64,000 nt of DNA from Bordetella genomosp. 9. GTDB lineage: Bacteria > Pseudomonadota > Gammaproteobacteria > Burkholderiales > Burkholderiaceae_B. Each line of letters opens with the position of its first letter. The stretch's first letter is position 1. A model generated the notes under the pieces. The model had not been told where the DNA came from. It worked only from the letters and a program-made list of their open reading frames with translations, and did not search any database. Both the position numbers and the translations under genes were made by a program. Location of the stretch: positions 1 to 64,000 of the forward strand of contig NZ_NEVJ01000001.1 of the NCBI RefSeq assembly GCF_002261425.1, read 5' to 3'. This document shows positions 52,398-63,057 of the stretch, one piece after another.

Positions 52398-53621
52398 ATG
52401 ACGCTGTCACTCGCCTTGAACGGTGCATTGGAAAACCTCAGCATGCTCACGGGAGCGCCCTTCGCGGTGCAGCTGCCGGGTGGCGTCAGGCATGCGATGG
52501 GCGGCGGCGATCCGGCCTTCACCCTGACGTTCCACACGCGCCGCGCCGTGATCGCCACCGCGCTGCGCGGGCACATGGGCTTGCTGGAAGCCTACTTCGA
52601 CCAGCAGGTCGACGTGGACAACCTGGGCGCCGCGCTGGCCGCCGCCATGTCCGGCGGCTTCGAAACGCGGCCCAGGATCGCCAACATCGCCGAGAACCGC
52701 CTGCACGAATGGCGGCATTCCAATCGCGATCCGGCACGTGCCAAGGCGAATGCGCGCTTCCATTACGGCTTGGGCACGCCGTTCTACACGCCGTGGCTGG
52801 ACCGCGAGCTGATGATGTACACCTGCGGCTACTGGGACGAGAACACCCGCACGCTGGAGGAAGCGCAGCGCAACAAGGTCGAGCACGTCTGCCGCAAGAT
52901 CCTGCTGTCGCCGGGCGAGCGCTTCATCGACATCGGCTGCGGCTTCGGCGGCTTCATGTTCCATGCCGCGGAACGCCACCAGGCCTCGGGCGTGGGGCTC
53001 AACACCACCACCGAGCAGGTCGATTGGCTGCGCGAGGAAATCGGCCGCCGCCAGCTGGGCGAGCGCCTGGCCGTGCGCGAAGCGGACTTCCGCGAGGTCG
53101 ACGGGCAGTACGACAAGGTGGTGTCCATCGGGGTGCTGGAACACGCCGGCCGCGACCAGCTGCGCGACGTGGTGCGCGCGCACGCGGATTTCCTCAAGCC
53201 GGGCGGGCTGGGCATGCTGCACTTCATCGGCCACGTGGGCCGTTTCGAAACCGAGCTGTTCATCCGCAAGCACGTCTTTCCCGGCGGCTGGATCCCCGGC
53301 CTGGCGGACGTCATCGTCGAGATGGAGCGCGCCGGACTGGAGGTGGTCGACATCGAGAACCTGCGCCGCCATTACGCGCCCACGCTGGATGCCTGGGCCA
53401 GCCGCTTCGAGGCCGGCTGGGACACCATCCAGGCGCTGGATCCGCGCCGTTTCGACGAGCGCTTCCGCCGCGTCTGGATGACCTACCTGACGGGCTGCGC
53501 GGAGATGTTCCGGCTGTCCAATGGTTATACACATTTGTTCCAGATCGTATTCAGCAAGGGCAACATCACGCGCGCGAACTACCCGATGTCGCGGGCGCAC
53601 CTGTATGACCGCGAACGCTGA
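52398..53621 (+). CDS. SAM-dependent fatty-acyl-phospholipid methyltransferase (cyclopropane synthase family)
   Basis: This 407-residue protein has an N-terminal lipid-binding region and a methyltransferase core with 'RFIDIGCGFGGFMFHAAE' for SAM. Cyclopropane-synthase active-site positions are visible: Glu in 'SIGVLEHAG', His and Ile in 'LHFIGH' and Tyr in 'HYAPTLDAW'. It transfers a methyl group from SAM to a double bond in membrane lipids. The following gene encodes a FAD reductase with a 17-base overlap. That pairing is typical of 10-methyl-fatty-acid makers (TmsB/BfaB with TmsA/BfaA), so the product may be a methylene-branched or methyl-branched acid rather than a cyclopropane. Confidence 0.85.
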   Translation: MTLSLALNGALENLSMLTGAPFAVQLPGGVRHAMGGGDPAFTLTFHTRRAVIATALRGHMGLLEAYFDQQVDVDNLGAALAAAMSGGFETRPRIANIAENRLHEWRHSNRDPARAKANARFHYGLGTPFYTPWLDRELMMYTCGYWDENTRTLEEAQRNKVEHVCRKILLSPGERFIDIGCGFGGFMFHAAERHQASGVGLNTTTEQVDWLREEIGRRQLGERLAVREADFREVDGQYDKVVSIGVLEHAGRDQLRDVVRAHADFLKPGGLGMLHFIGHVGRFETELFIRKHVFPGGWIPGLADVIVEMERAGLEVVDIENLRRHYAPTLDAWASRFEAGWDTIQALDPRRFDERFRRVWMTYLTGCAEMFRLSNGYTHLFQIVFSKGNITRANYPMSRAHLYDRER

Positions 53622-54963
53622 TACCTACGCCGGGCGCGTCGCCGCCCTGCGGGCCGAATTGCGGCGGCAGGGGGCCGGCCCGCAAGGCGCGCCGCTGGGC
53701 TTGTCCAAGCGCACCTCCAACCTGTTCCGCGACCGCGCCGAAGGGGCGAAGCGCCGGCTGGACCTGGGCGCCTTCCACCACGTGAACGGCGTGGACACGG
53801 CCGCGGGCACGGTGGAAGTGGAAGGCCTGGCGACCTACGAAGCCCTGGTCGACGCGACGCTGCCGCATGGCGTCATGCCGGCGGTGGTGCCGCAGTTGAA
53901 GACGATCACCGTGGGCGGCGCGGTCGCGGGCGTCGGCATCGAAGCGACGTCCTTCCGCCAGGGGCTGGCGCACGACACCATGCTGTCGCTCGACGTGCTG
54001 CTACCGGGCGGCGACATCGTGACCTGCACGCCCGACAACGCGCACCGCGACCTGTTCCATGGCTTTCCCAACTCCTACGGGACGCTGGGCTATGCGTTGC
54101 GCATGGTCATGCGGACCCTGCCTGTGCAGCCCTACGTGCGGGTCGAGCACAGCCGCTGCGCCGCGCCGCGCGCGTTCTTCGACGCGCTGGCGCGGGCCTG
54201 CGATGGCGAAGCGGACTTTGTCGACGGCGTCGTGTTCGGCGCCGATACCATGGTGCTCAGCGAGGGCCGTTTCGTCGCGGACGCCGCCAGGGTCAGCGAC
54301 TACACCTATGAACATATCTACTATCGGTCTCTGCTGGAAAGGCAGGTCGATCACCTGACCACCTACGGCTATCTCTGGCGCTGGGATACGGACTGGTTCT
54401 GGTGCTCGAAGAACCTGGGCGCCCAGCAGCCGCTGCTGCGGCGCCTGTACGGCCGCGCGCGCCTGAACTCGCGCACCTATACGCGGCTGATGCGCTGGAA
54501 TTCGCGCTGGGGCCTGACGCGCCGGCTGGCGCGCTGGCGCGGCCTGCATCCGGAATCGGTGATCCAGGACGTCGACATCCCCATCGATCGCGCCGCCGGC
54601 TTCCTGGAATTCCTGCTGCGCGAAATCGGCGTGCTGCCCATCTGGATCTGCCCGATCCGCACGCCGGCGTCGGGGCCCGGCTTCACGCTCTATCCCGTGC
54701 GCGCGGGACAGCTCTACGTGAACTTCGGCTTCTGGGACGTGGTGCAAGCCAGGGAGCCGCATGGCGAAGGCCACTTCAACCGCCTGATCGAACAGGAAGT
54801 CCTGCGTTGCGAGGGCATCAAGTCCCTGTACTCGGACGTGTATTTCAGCCGCGAGGAATTCGATCGCGCCTACGCGATGCGGCAATACCAGGCGCTGAAG
54901 GACCGCTACGACCCCGGCGGGGCGATGCTGGGCCTCTACGAAAAATGCGTGGGCCGGCGTTAG
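53605..54963 (+). CDS. FAD-binding reductase, DHCR24/TmsA-like
   Basis: This 452-residue FAD-linked oxidoreductase of the PCMH/4 family has 'GLATYEALVDATLPHGVMPAVVPQLKTITVGGAVAGVGIEATSF' region motifs around 74-117 and 'FPNSYGTLGYALRMVM' for FAD phosphate and ring binding. It resembles sterol delta-24 reductases and the bacterial TmsA/BfaA proteins that reduce a methylene intermediate on fatty acids. The ATG at 53605 lies inside the methyltransferase gene. A longer start at 53521 would give an unrelated N-terminus. The role in branched-lipid formation is inference from pairing. Confidence 0.82.
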   Translation: MTANADTYAGRVAALRAELRRQGAGPQGAPLGLSKRTSNLFRDRAEGAKRRLDLGAFHHVNGVDTAAGTVEVEGLATYEALVDATLPHGVMPAVVPQLKTITVGGAVAGVGIEATSFRQGLAHDTMLSLDVLLPGGDIVTCTPDNAHRDLFHGFPNSYGTLGYALRMVMRTLPVQPYVRVEHSRCAAPRAFFDALARACDGEADFVDGVVFGADTMVLSEGRFVADAARVSDYTYEHIYYRSLLERQVDHLTTYGYLWRWDTDWFWCSKNLGAQQPLLRRLYGRARLNSRTYTRLMRWNSRWGLTRRLARWRGLHPESVIQDVDIPIDRAAGFLEFLLREIGVLPIWICPIRTPASGPGFTLYPVRAGQLYVNFGFWDVVQAREPHGEGHFNRLIEQEVLRCEGIKSLYSDVYFSREEFDRAYAMRQYQALKDRYDPGGAMLGLYEKCVGRR

Positions 54964-55104
54964 CGCCGGGGATTGTATTGAGGTTAACCATTATTCCAAC
55001 CCGCGGCCCGGCTTCCTAAGATGCCGGTTCCACCATCGTGGCCGTTGTCTTTCTAGCGGGGGTTTTCCCTGCCGCCGGCGCGATACGTTCGGAGGACAAG
55101 TTTC

Positions 55105-55968
55105 TTGGCCAGTACAGCTCATTCCACCGCGGGTGCGGCGACCTCGGTGGCGCGGCGCGGCGCCCGCATCCCCTGGGCCAGGTTCCTGCATCGCGCGTTC
55201 GTGGCCTTGATGTACGGCTTCATGCTGTGCCCCCTGGTCGTGGTGGTGTGGCTCAGTTTCTTCAAGGACGCCATCCTGTATTTCCCGCCGTCGGGTTATA
55301 CCGTCCAGTGGTACGTCAAGGCCTGGGCCAACGACGCGTTCGCCAACGGCTTTGTCTTCAGCCTGCAGGTGGCCCTGCTGGCGGCGGCTTGCGGCGTCGT
55401 GCTGGGCGTCATGGCCGCGCTGGCGCTCACGCGCTATCGCTTCGCGGGGGCGGCCTGGGTCAACACCATGCTGCTGTCGCCGCTGCTGGTGCCCGGCATC
55501 GTCGCCGGCATCGCCATCTACCTGTTCTATCTGCGCGCGGAAAACCTGCTGGACCACGACATCGTCGGCACCTACGGCGGCCTGGTCGCGGCCCATGTAT
55601 GCCTGACCATTCCATGGACCGTGCGGCTGGTGACGGCCAGCATGGCGGGCCTGGATCCTTCCATCGAGGAAGCGGCGCGCAACCTGGGCGCGAGCGGACG
55701 CGTGGCCTTCATGCGCATCACGCTGCCCATGCTGCGCCCCGCCATCGTCGCGGCGGGCCTGTTCAGCTTCATCGTGTCGTTCGAGAACCTGGAATTGTCG
55801 CTGTCCCTGGTCGGACCGGGGCGCACCACCCTGCCCATCGCCATCATGCAGTACCTGGAATTCAATCTGGATCCGACCATCGCCGCCGTTTCGTCCGTGC
55901 AGATACTGCTGCTGGGACTGATCATGCTGGTGACGGATCGCTTCGTCAAACTCAGTCAGGTGGTATAG
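55105..55968 (+). CDS. Spermidine/putrescine-type ABC transporter permease (PotC-like)
   Basis: This 287-residue membrane protein has about six helices and the EAA loop 'SIEEAARNLGASGRVAFMRITLPMLRPAI' (about 187-215). It starts at TTG 55105, eight bases after GGAGGA; no ATG gives a better start. It is the first gene of the Pot-type transporter operon, followed by the ATPase three bases later. The substrate is a cationic or small organic solute by family. Confidence 0.88.
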   Translation: MASTAHSTAGAATSVARRGARIPWARFLHRAFVALMYGFMLCPLVVVVWLSFFKDAILYFPPSGYTVQWYVKAWANDAFANGFVFSLQVALLAAACGVVLGVMAALALTRYRFAGAAWVNTMLLSPLLVPGIVAGIAIYLFYLRAENLLDHDIVGTYGGLVAAHVCLTIPWTVRLVTASMAGLDPSIEEAARNLGASGRVAFMRITLPMLRPAIVAAGLFSFIVSFENLELSLSLVGPGRTTLPIAIMQYLEFNLDPTIAAVSSVQILLLGLIMLVTDRFVKLSQVV

Positions 55969-55971
55969 GCG

Positions 55972-57048
<1,077 letters not shown>

Positions 57049-57055
57049 GGCGCCC

Positions 57056-57958
57056 ATGACTGCATCGGCATCCGTTCCCGCATCCACGGCGGCTTCCACC
57101 GCCCGGCGCGTGCCGCTGGGCGCCAGCCTGGCCTTCCCGGCGTCGCTGGTGGTGCTCCTGATCATCATGGTGCCCCTGCTGCAGCTGGTTCGGTACAGCT
57201 TCAATCATTTCGATCCGAGCGAGATGATGCAGCAGGCGTACACGCTGGAGAACTACACCCGGTTCTTCGCCGATCCCTACTATCGCAATGTGTTCCTGAC
57301 CACGATAGGCGTGGCCGCGCTTTGCACGGTGCTGGCCCTGGTGCTGGGATTCCCGGTGGCCTACTTCCTGGCCAGGACGGAAAGTCGCCACAAAAGCCTG
57401 TTCGTCATCCTGCTGGTGTTCCCATTGATGGTGGGCAGCGTGGTGCGCGCGGCCGGGTGGATGGTGATCCTGGGCAATGCCGGCATCGTCAACGCGGTGC
57501 TCAAGCGCCTGGGGCTGATCGAGCATTCCCTGCAGCTGATGTACACACCCACGGCGGTGGTGATAGGCACCACCGCCGTCGTCATGCCCTATTTGATCCT
57601 GACGCTGCAAAGCGTGCTGGAAGGCATGGATTTTTCGGTGGAGGAAGCCGCCCGCAACCTGGGCGCGAACTTCTTCACGACCTTTCGCCGCGTCGTGCTG
57701 CCGATCGCCGCGCCCGGTGTCGCGGCGGGCACCATGCTGGTTTTCATCCTTTGCATGAATGCCTATGCCACGCCGGTGCTGCTGGGCGGCACCGGCCTGA
57801 CGATGATGGCCCCCGCGCTGTACGACCAGATCACGCGCGCGTCCAACTGGCCGTTCGGAGCGGCCATGGCGCTGATACTGGTCTGCGCGACGCTGTTGAT
57901 GGCATTGTTGTCCAACTGGCTGATCCATCGCCGCTATGTGAAAACCATGGCGTCCTGA
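57056..57958 (+). CDS. Spermidine/putrescine-type ABC transporter permease (PotB-like)
   Basis: This 300-residue membrane protein has six helices and the EAA loop 'SVEEAARNLGANFFTTFRRVVLPIAAPGV' (about 193-221). ATG 57056 lies seven bases after the ATPase stop. It forms the transmembrane heterodimer with the PotC-like protein at 55105. Confidence 0.92.
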   Translation: MTASASVPASTAASTARRVPLGASLAFPASLVVLLIIMVPLLQLVRYSFNHFDPSEMMQQAYTLENYTRFFADPYYRNVFLTTIGVAALCTVLALVLGFPVAYFLARTESRHKSLFVILLVFPLMVGSVVRAAGWMVILGNAGIVNAVLKRLGLIEHSLQLMYTPTAVVIGTTAVVMPYLILTLQSVLEGMDFSVEEAARNLGANFFTTFRRVVLPIAAPGVAAGTMLVFILCMNAYATPVLLGGTGLTMMAPALYDQITRASNWPFGAAMALILVCATLLMALLSNWLIHRRYVKTMAS

Positions 57959-58018
57959 TCGCGATCGCCATCCCCCCACCAAGATCCACCCACCAAGACA
58001 CGCGCCGGGAGGCCGAGT

Positions 58019-59266
58019 ATGACCGCAGTCCTGTTCGAGAACGCCAATCTGCTTGACCCTGACTCGCCGGAGCTGCGCGAAGGCATGCACGTGCTGGTGG
58101 AGGACGGCGCGATCAAGGAAGTCTCCGACCGGCCGATCGGCGCGCGGTCCGCGCGCGCGATCGACGTGCGCGGGCGCACGCTGATGCCGGGGCTGATCGA
58201 CCTGCATGCGCACGTCATGGCGACCCAGTTGAACCTGAGCACGCAAGGCATGCTGCCCGACGCGCTGGTCATGATGCGCGCGGTCCCCATCATGGCGGCC
58301 ATGCTGCGCCGCGGATTCACCACCGTGCGTGACGCCGGCGGCGCCGGCTGGGGCCTGAAGTGCGCCGTGGAAGAAGGCACGCTGGTGGGGCCGCGCCTGT
58401 TCATCTCCGGCCGCGCCATCAGCCAGACCGGCGGGCATGGCGATCCGCGCCCGCGCTCCGATCATCTGCGGCCCATGAGCTTCTGCGGCTGCTGCTTTCG
58501 CGCGGGCGACATCGGCCGCGTGGCCGACGGCGTCGACGACGTGCGCAAGGCCGTGCGGCAGGAACTGCAGATGGGCGCGGACCAGATCAAGATCATGGCG
58601 TCCGGCGGCGTGGCGTCGCCCACCGATCCGATCGCGTCCTTCGGCTATTCCGAAGACGAGATCCGCGCCATCGTGGCCGAGGCGCGCGGCCGCCAGACCT
58701 ATGTGCTGGCCCACGCCTATACCGCGGAAGCCATCAGCCGCGCCGTCAAATGCGGCGTGCGCACCATCGAGCATGGCAACCTGATCGACGATGACGCCGC
58801 CGCCCTCATGGCCACGCATGGCGCCTATGTGGTGCCGACGCTGGTCACCTACGAGGCGCTGGCCAACGAAGGCGCCGACTACGGCCTGCCGCCCGACAGC
58901 GTCGCCAAGATCGCCACGGTGCGCACCGCCGGCTTGAAGTCGCTGGAGATCTACAAGCGGGCGGGCGTCAAGATGGGCTACGGTTCGGACCTGCTGGGGC
59001 CGTCGCAGCGGCTGCAGAGCGACGAATTCCGGCTGCGGACGCAGGTGCTGACGCCGCATGAGGTCATACAGAGCGCCACCAGCGTGGCCGCCGAAGTCCT
59101 GCGCATGGAAGACCGCCTGGGCCGTATCGTCCCGGGCGCCATCGCCGACATGCTGGTGGTGGACGGCAACCCCTACAAGGACGTGTCCTGCCTGCTGGGC
59201 CAGGGCGACCATATTGATCTGGTCATGAAGGACGGCAAGATCTACCACGACGCGGCGGAGGCCTGA
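58019..59266 (+). CDS. Amidohydrolase, imidazolonepropionase/prolidase-like
   Basis: This 415-residue metal-dependent hydrolase of the amidohydrolase superfamily has HxH at H63/H65 ('GLIDLHAHVMATQ'), a probable carboxylated Lys in 'DQIKIMASGG', His in 'VLAHAYT' and 'IEHGNLI' and the catalytic Asp in 'GYGSDLLGP'. It cleaves an amide, lactam or ester bond of an unknown compound, presumably the one imported by the flanking Pot-type transporter. It lies 60 bases after the PotB-like gene and three bases before a second amidohydrolase. Confidence 0.88.
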   Translation: MTAVLFENANLLDPDSPELREGMHVLVEDGAIKEVSDRPIGARSARAIDVRGRTLMPGLIDLHAHVMATQLNLSTQGMLPDALVMMRAVPIMAAMLRRGFTTVRDAGGAGWGLKCAVEEGTLVGPRLFISGRAISQTGGHGDPRPRSDHLRPMSFCGCCFRAGDIGRVADGVDDVRKAVRQELQMGADQIKIMASGGVASPTDPIASFGYSEDEIRAIVAEARGRQTYVLAHAYTAEAISRAVKCGVRTIEHGNLIDDDAAALMATHGAYVVPTLVTYEALANEGADYGLPPDSVAKIATVRTAGLKSLEIYKRAGVKMGYGSDLLGPSQRLQSDEFRLRTQVLTPHEVIQSATSVAAEVLRMEDRLGRIVPGAIADMLVVDGNPYKDVSCLLGQGDHIDLVMKDGKIYHDAAEA

Positions 59267-59269
59267 ACC

Positions 59270-60883
59270 ATGGCGATCGATAATCCGTATGCCAATGTCG
59301 ATGTCGGCGAGGAATCCCGCGCGCTGAACGCGGCCAAGGGCTGGCATCCGCCGACGGCCGCCGGCGCGCGCGATCGCGGCGACGGTCCGTTCAAGCGGCT
59401 GGTGCTGCGCGGCGCGACCGTCATCGACGGTACCGGCGCGCCGCCCTGGGGACCGGTGGACATCGTGGTGGAAAACGACCGCATCGCCGCGCTGGTGCTG
59501 GTCGGCACGCCGCACAAGCCCATCAATCCCGACCGCCGCCCGTCCGCCGGCGACCATGAAGTCGATTGCCACGGCAAGTTCGTGACGCCGGGCTTCGTCG
59601 ATTCGCACGCCCATATCGGCACGCCGTACCACACGATGAGCGGCGTCGCGCCGCCGGCCGACTACATCTACAAGCTGTGGCTGGCGCATGGCGTGACCAC
59701 CGTGCGCGAAATGGGCTCCATGAACGGACTGGGCTGGAACCTGGACCAGAAGGAAAAATCCGAGCGCAACGAGATCGCCGCGCCGCGCATCCTGGCGCAC
59801 GTGGTGTTCCCCGCGGTCAACGATCGCGTCAAGACCATCCACACCCCGGAGCAGGGCCGTGAATGGGTGCGCAGGATCAAGGCGCGCGGCGCGGACGGCA
59901 TCAAGTTCTTCGGCGCGCCGCCCGCCATCATGCAGGCCGCGCTGGACGAGGCCCGCAAGGTCGGCCTGCGATCCGGCTGCCACCATGCGCAGATGGCGGT
60001 CACGCGCGTCAACGCGCTGAAGTCCGCGCAATGGGGGCTGACCAGCTCCGAGCACTACTACGGCTTGCCCGAGGCCTTGTTCGAGAATCGCGTGGTGCAG
60101 GACTTCCCCACCGACTACAACTACGGCGACGAGTACTTCCGCTTCGCCCTGGCCGGCCAGACCTTCATGCAGGCGGCCCAGCCCGGCAGCGCCAAATGGC
60201 GCGAGGTCATGGACCGCTTCCTGGAGCTGGACCATACCTTCGTGCCGACGTTCAACATCTACGACGCCAACCGCGACCTGATGCGGGCACGGCGCGCCGA
60301 CTGGCACGACGACTACACCTGGAACGCCATCTGGAAATACTTCCAGCCGCAGCGCGGCGGCCATGGCGCCTACTGGTACCGCTGGAGCACGACCAACGAG
60401 ATCGAGTGGAAGCAGAACTACCGCCTGTGGATGCAGTTCATCAACGAATACAAGAACCTGGGCGGACGCGTCTGCGCGGGCAGCGATTCCGGTTTCATTT
60501 TCCAGATCTACGGGTTCGGTTTCGTGCGCGAGCTGGAGCTGCTGCAGGAAGCGGGCTTTCATCCGCTGGAGGTGCTGCGCGCGGCCACGTCGCTGGGCGC
60601 CGACCTGCTCGGCGTGGGCGACGACACCGGGTCGGTGGACGTGGGCAAGCGCGCGGATCTGCTGGTGCATGACCAGAACCCGCTGGAGGATTTCAAGCTG
60701 CTGTACGGCACCGGCGCCATGCGCCTGAACGACGAAACCGGCAAAGTGGAATGGAAGCGGTCGTTGCGGCATACGGTGAAGGGCGGCGTGGTGTACGACA
60801 CCGAGCAGTTGCTGGCCGACGTGCGGGCCCTGGTCAAGGACAGCTGGGAAGGAGATCCGGATGGACCGCCCCACGCCCGTTGA
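59270..60883 (+). CDS. Amidohydrolase, larger second type
   Basis: This 537-residue amidohydrolase has HxH at H113/H115 ('GFVDSHAHIGTPY'), 'GIKFFGAPP' for the metal-bridging Lys, 'GCHHAQM' and 'SSEHYYG' for further ligands, and the catalytic Asp in 'CAGSDSGF'. It is longer than the first by inserted loops rich in Tyr, Trp and Asn, which suggests a larger or aromatic substrate. It may act after or on the same compound as its neighbour. Its last 23 bases overlap the COG0523 GTPase gene. Confidence 0.87.
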   Translation: MAIDNPYANVDVGEESRALNAAKGWHPPTAAGARDRGDGPFKRLVLRGATVIDGTGAPPWGPVDIVVENDRIAALVLVGTPHKPINPDRRPSAGDHEVDCHGKFVTPGFVDSHAHIGTPYHTMSGVAPPADYIYKLWLAHGVTTVREMGSMNGLGWNLDQKEKSERNEIAAPRILAHVVFPAVNDRVKTIHTPEQGREWVRRIKARGADGIKFFGAPPAIMQAALDEARKVGLRSGCHHAQMAVTRVNALKSAQWGLTSSEHYYGLPEALFENRVVQDFPTDYNYGDEYFRFALAGQTFMQAAQPGSAKWREVMDRFLELDHTFVPTFNIYDANRDLMRARRADWHDDYTWNAIWKYFQPQRGGHGAYWYRWSTTNEIEWKQNYRLWMQFINEYKNLGGRVCAGSDSGFIFQIYGFGFVRELELLQEAGFHPLEVLRAATSLGADLLGVGDDTGSVDVGKRADLLVHDQNPLEDFKLLYGTGAMRLNDETGKVEWKRSLRHTVKGGVVYDTEQLLADVRALVKDSWEGDPDGPPHAR

Positions 60884-61883
60884 GCTGATCGTCCTGTCGG
60901 GCTTCCTGGGCAGCGGCAAGACCAGCCTGCTGGTCGACTTCCTGCGCGGGGACGACGCCGGCGATACCGGCGTGATCGTCAACGAGGTCGGCGAGATCGG
61001 CGTGGACGGCGCCATCGTGGCCGACGGCGGCGGTGGCGTGCCGATGACGCTGCTGGCCAACGGCTGCGTATGCTGCTCGCTGCGCAGCGGGCTGGTGGAC
61101 ACCGTGAACGCGCTGCTGAACGCGCCGCGCCCCGATGGCCGGCCGCTCGCCCGCATCATCCTGGAAACCAGCGGACTGTCGCGGCCCGGGCCCATCATCG
61201 CGTCGCTGGCCGATCCCGAACTCGCGAGACATGGGCTGCGGCTCAGCGTGGTGACGACCTACGACTGCGCGCGCGGTCCGCTGGGCGACGAGCAGTTCGA
61301 GGAAGCCGCCGCGCAGTTCGCCGCCGCGCAGCGCATCGTGCTGACCAAGACCGACCTGGCCTTGGCCGGCGCCGATGGCGGGCTGGACCTGCACGCGGCG
61401 CGCGCCCGGGCCATGAATCCCCTGGCCCGGATCGTGGCGGAAGCGGATCGCGACGTCGCCGTGCGGGAGGCCTTCGCCCCCCTGGCGGCCGCGCCGGGCG
61501 CGGATCTGGCGCTGGCCGCGTTGAACGCGGTCGGCGCGGCCACCAGGGCGGGACGGGACGCCGCGATCGATCATCCGCGCATACGGGTGTGGCGCGGCAC
61601 CGTGCGCCAGCCGGTGGCGTGGTCGTCCTTTTCCACCTGGCTCGACGACCTGGCGGGACTGTGCGGCGACCGACTGTTGCGCCTGAAGGCCCTGCTGCGC
61701 GTCAGCGATTGCGCCGAGCCGGTACTGATACAGAGCGTGGGCACGACCTTCGGCATGCCGCGCCGCATGGCGACCTTGTCGCCCGATCAGGATGTGTTGA
61801 TCGTCATTACCCGGGACCTGGATGGCGAGGCGCTGCGCGACCTGCCTTCCGATGCCCCCGTTTCCCTGCGGGCGGTCGCATGA
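60861..61883 (+). CDS. COG0523/CobW-type GTPase, putative metallochaperone
   Basis: This 340-residue G3E GTPase has Walker A 'GFLGSGKTS' (about 14-22), the metal-binding CxCC at C69/C71/C72 ('NGCVCCSL'), 'LETSGLSRPGPI' switch and 'LTKTDLAL' guanine-specificity motif. It has a C-terminal CobW domain. Family members deliver Zn, Co or Ni to client enzymes. The 23-base overlap with an amidohydrolase gene and the presence of two metal-dependent amidohydrolases make these the likely clients. Confidence 0.92.
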   Translation: MDRPTPVELIVLSGFLGSGKTSLLVDFLRGDDAGDTGVIVNEVGEIGVDGAIVADGGGGVPMTLLANGCVCCSLRSGLVDTVNALLNAPRPDGRPLARIILETSGLSRPGPIIASLADPELARHGLRLSVVTTYDCARGPLGDEQFEEAAAQFAAAQRIVLTKTDLALAGADGGLDLHAARARAMNPLARIVAEADRDVAVREAFAPLAAAPGADLALAALNAVGAATRAGRDAAIDHPRIRVWRGTVRQPVAWSSFSTWLDDLAGLCGDRLLRLKALLRVSDCAEPVLIQSVGTTFGMPRRMATLSPDQDVLIVITRDLDGEALRDLPSDAPVSLRAVA

Positions 61884-61923
61884 CCGCCGCGCTCTTCAAT
61901 TCAATCCTGGATGGGAGTCGTTC

Positions 61924-62988
61924 ATGAACCAAGAAAGCTCGCGGCGCCGCCGTTTCCTCAAGACCGCTGGCGGCCTGGCCCTGGCGCCGGCCCTGCCGCT
62001 GCTGTCCGGACAGGCCCGGGCGGCCGGCAAGGAAGTCATCGTCGGCACCTGGGGCGGCGATTACCAGAACCTGCTGCAGCAATACATTTCGCCGCTGGTG
62101 GCCAAGCAGGACATCGGCGTGATATTCGACACCGCCAATGCGGTGCCGCGCCTGACCAAGCTGCGCTCCGAACGCAATTCGCGCCGCGGCAGCATGGACG
62201 TCGCGCTGCTGGGTGAAGTGGACATGTACGACGGGTCGCGAACGGGGGGCTTGTCCCCCATCCAGGAGCATCAGTCCGCGCTGCCCAACCTGGCAAATGT
62301 GCACGACCAGTTCAAGACGCCGTACTCCATACCGCATATCTTCAGCGCCATGACGCTGGTCTACAACACGCAGCAGTTCTCGTCGCCGCCGGATTCGGTG
62401 CAGCTGATGCTGGACCCGAAGTACAAGGGCCGCGTCGGGTTTTCCGACATCCTGTACCTGTACAACGGCTTGTTCCTGGGCGCCGGCCAGAGCGGCGGCC
62501 GCTTCGAAAGCTTCGAGCCCGGCAAGAAATTCCTGGAGCAGCTGGCCAAGAACAAGCCGCGCGTCTATCCCTCCAACGAAGCGGTGGCCACCGCGTTCAA
62601 GTCCGGCGAGATCTGGATGGCGTGCATGTGGAAGGCGCGCGCGCTGCAATGGCGCGACGCGGGCCTGCCGTTGGGCTTCGCCATCCCGAAGGAAGGCACC
62701 ATACCGGTGACTTTCGAGGGCGCCGTGCCGAAGAATGCGCGCAATCCGGACGCGGCCTGGGTCTACCTGAATGCCCTGCTCGAGCCGGAAGGCCAGGTGC
62801 ATTTCGCGCGCGCCATGGGCTACGCGCCCACCGTGCGCAACGCGCCGCTGCCGCCGGACCTGCAGCAACGCGTCGGCTTCACCGACGAAGAGCTCAAGCG
62901 CATCTATCCCTACGATCTGGAAAAGCTGGTGACGACCAAGGCCGAGTTCCTGGACTACTGGACCAAGTCATTCAAGGGCGCGCTGTAG
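61924..62988 (+). CDS. Pot-type ABC transporter periplasmic binding protein (SBP_bac_8)
   Basis: This 354-residue binding protein has a twin-arginine signal ('SSRRRRFLKTAGGLALAPAL') ending near 'GQARA' (about residue 37), so folded export through Tat is likely. 'VGTWGGDYQNLLQQYI' and 'GAVPKNARNPDAAWVYLNALLEPEGQ' are family segments. It belongs to the transporter encoded from 55105 even though the two amidohydrolases and the GTPase lie between, which ties them into one uptake and processing operon. Confidence 0.9.
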   Translation: MNQESSRRRRFLKTAGGLALAPALPLLSGQARAAGKEVIVGTWGGDYQNLLQQYISPLVAKQDIGVIFDTANAVPRLTKLRSERNSRRGSMDVALLGEVDMYDGSRTGGLSPIQEHQSALPNLANVHDQFKTPYSIPHIFSAMTLVYNTQQFSSPPDSVQLMLDPKYKGRVGFSDILYLYNGLFLGAGQSGGRFESFEPGKKFLEQLAKNKPRVYPSNEAVATAFKSGEIWMACMWKARALQWRDAGLPLGFAIPKEGTIPVTFEGAVPKNARNPDAAWVYLNALLEPEGQVHFARAMGYAPTVRNAPLPPDLQQRVGFTDEELKRIYPYDLEKLVTTKAEFLDYWTKSFKGAL

Positions 62989-63041
62989 GGCAGGCGCCTC
63001 GCGCGCCGCGCCGCGGGGGCAGGCGCGGGATGCACATGGCG

Positions 63042-63057
63042 AGCCGCTAGCGCGGCT
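63042..63057. terminator. Short hairpin at the convergent ends
   Basis: AGCCGC-TAGC-GCGGCT forms a 6-bp stem including the acyl-CoA ligase stop codon. There is no T tract. It may separate the convergent operons. Confidence 0.35.
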
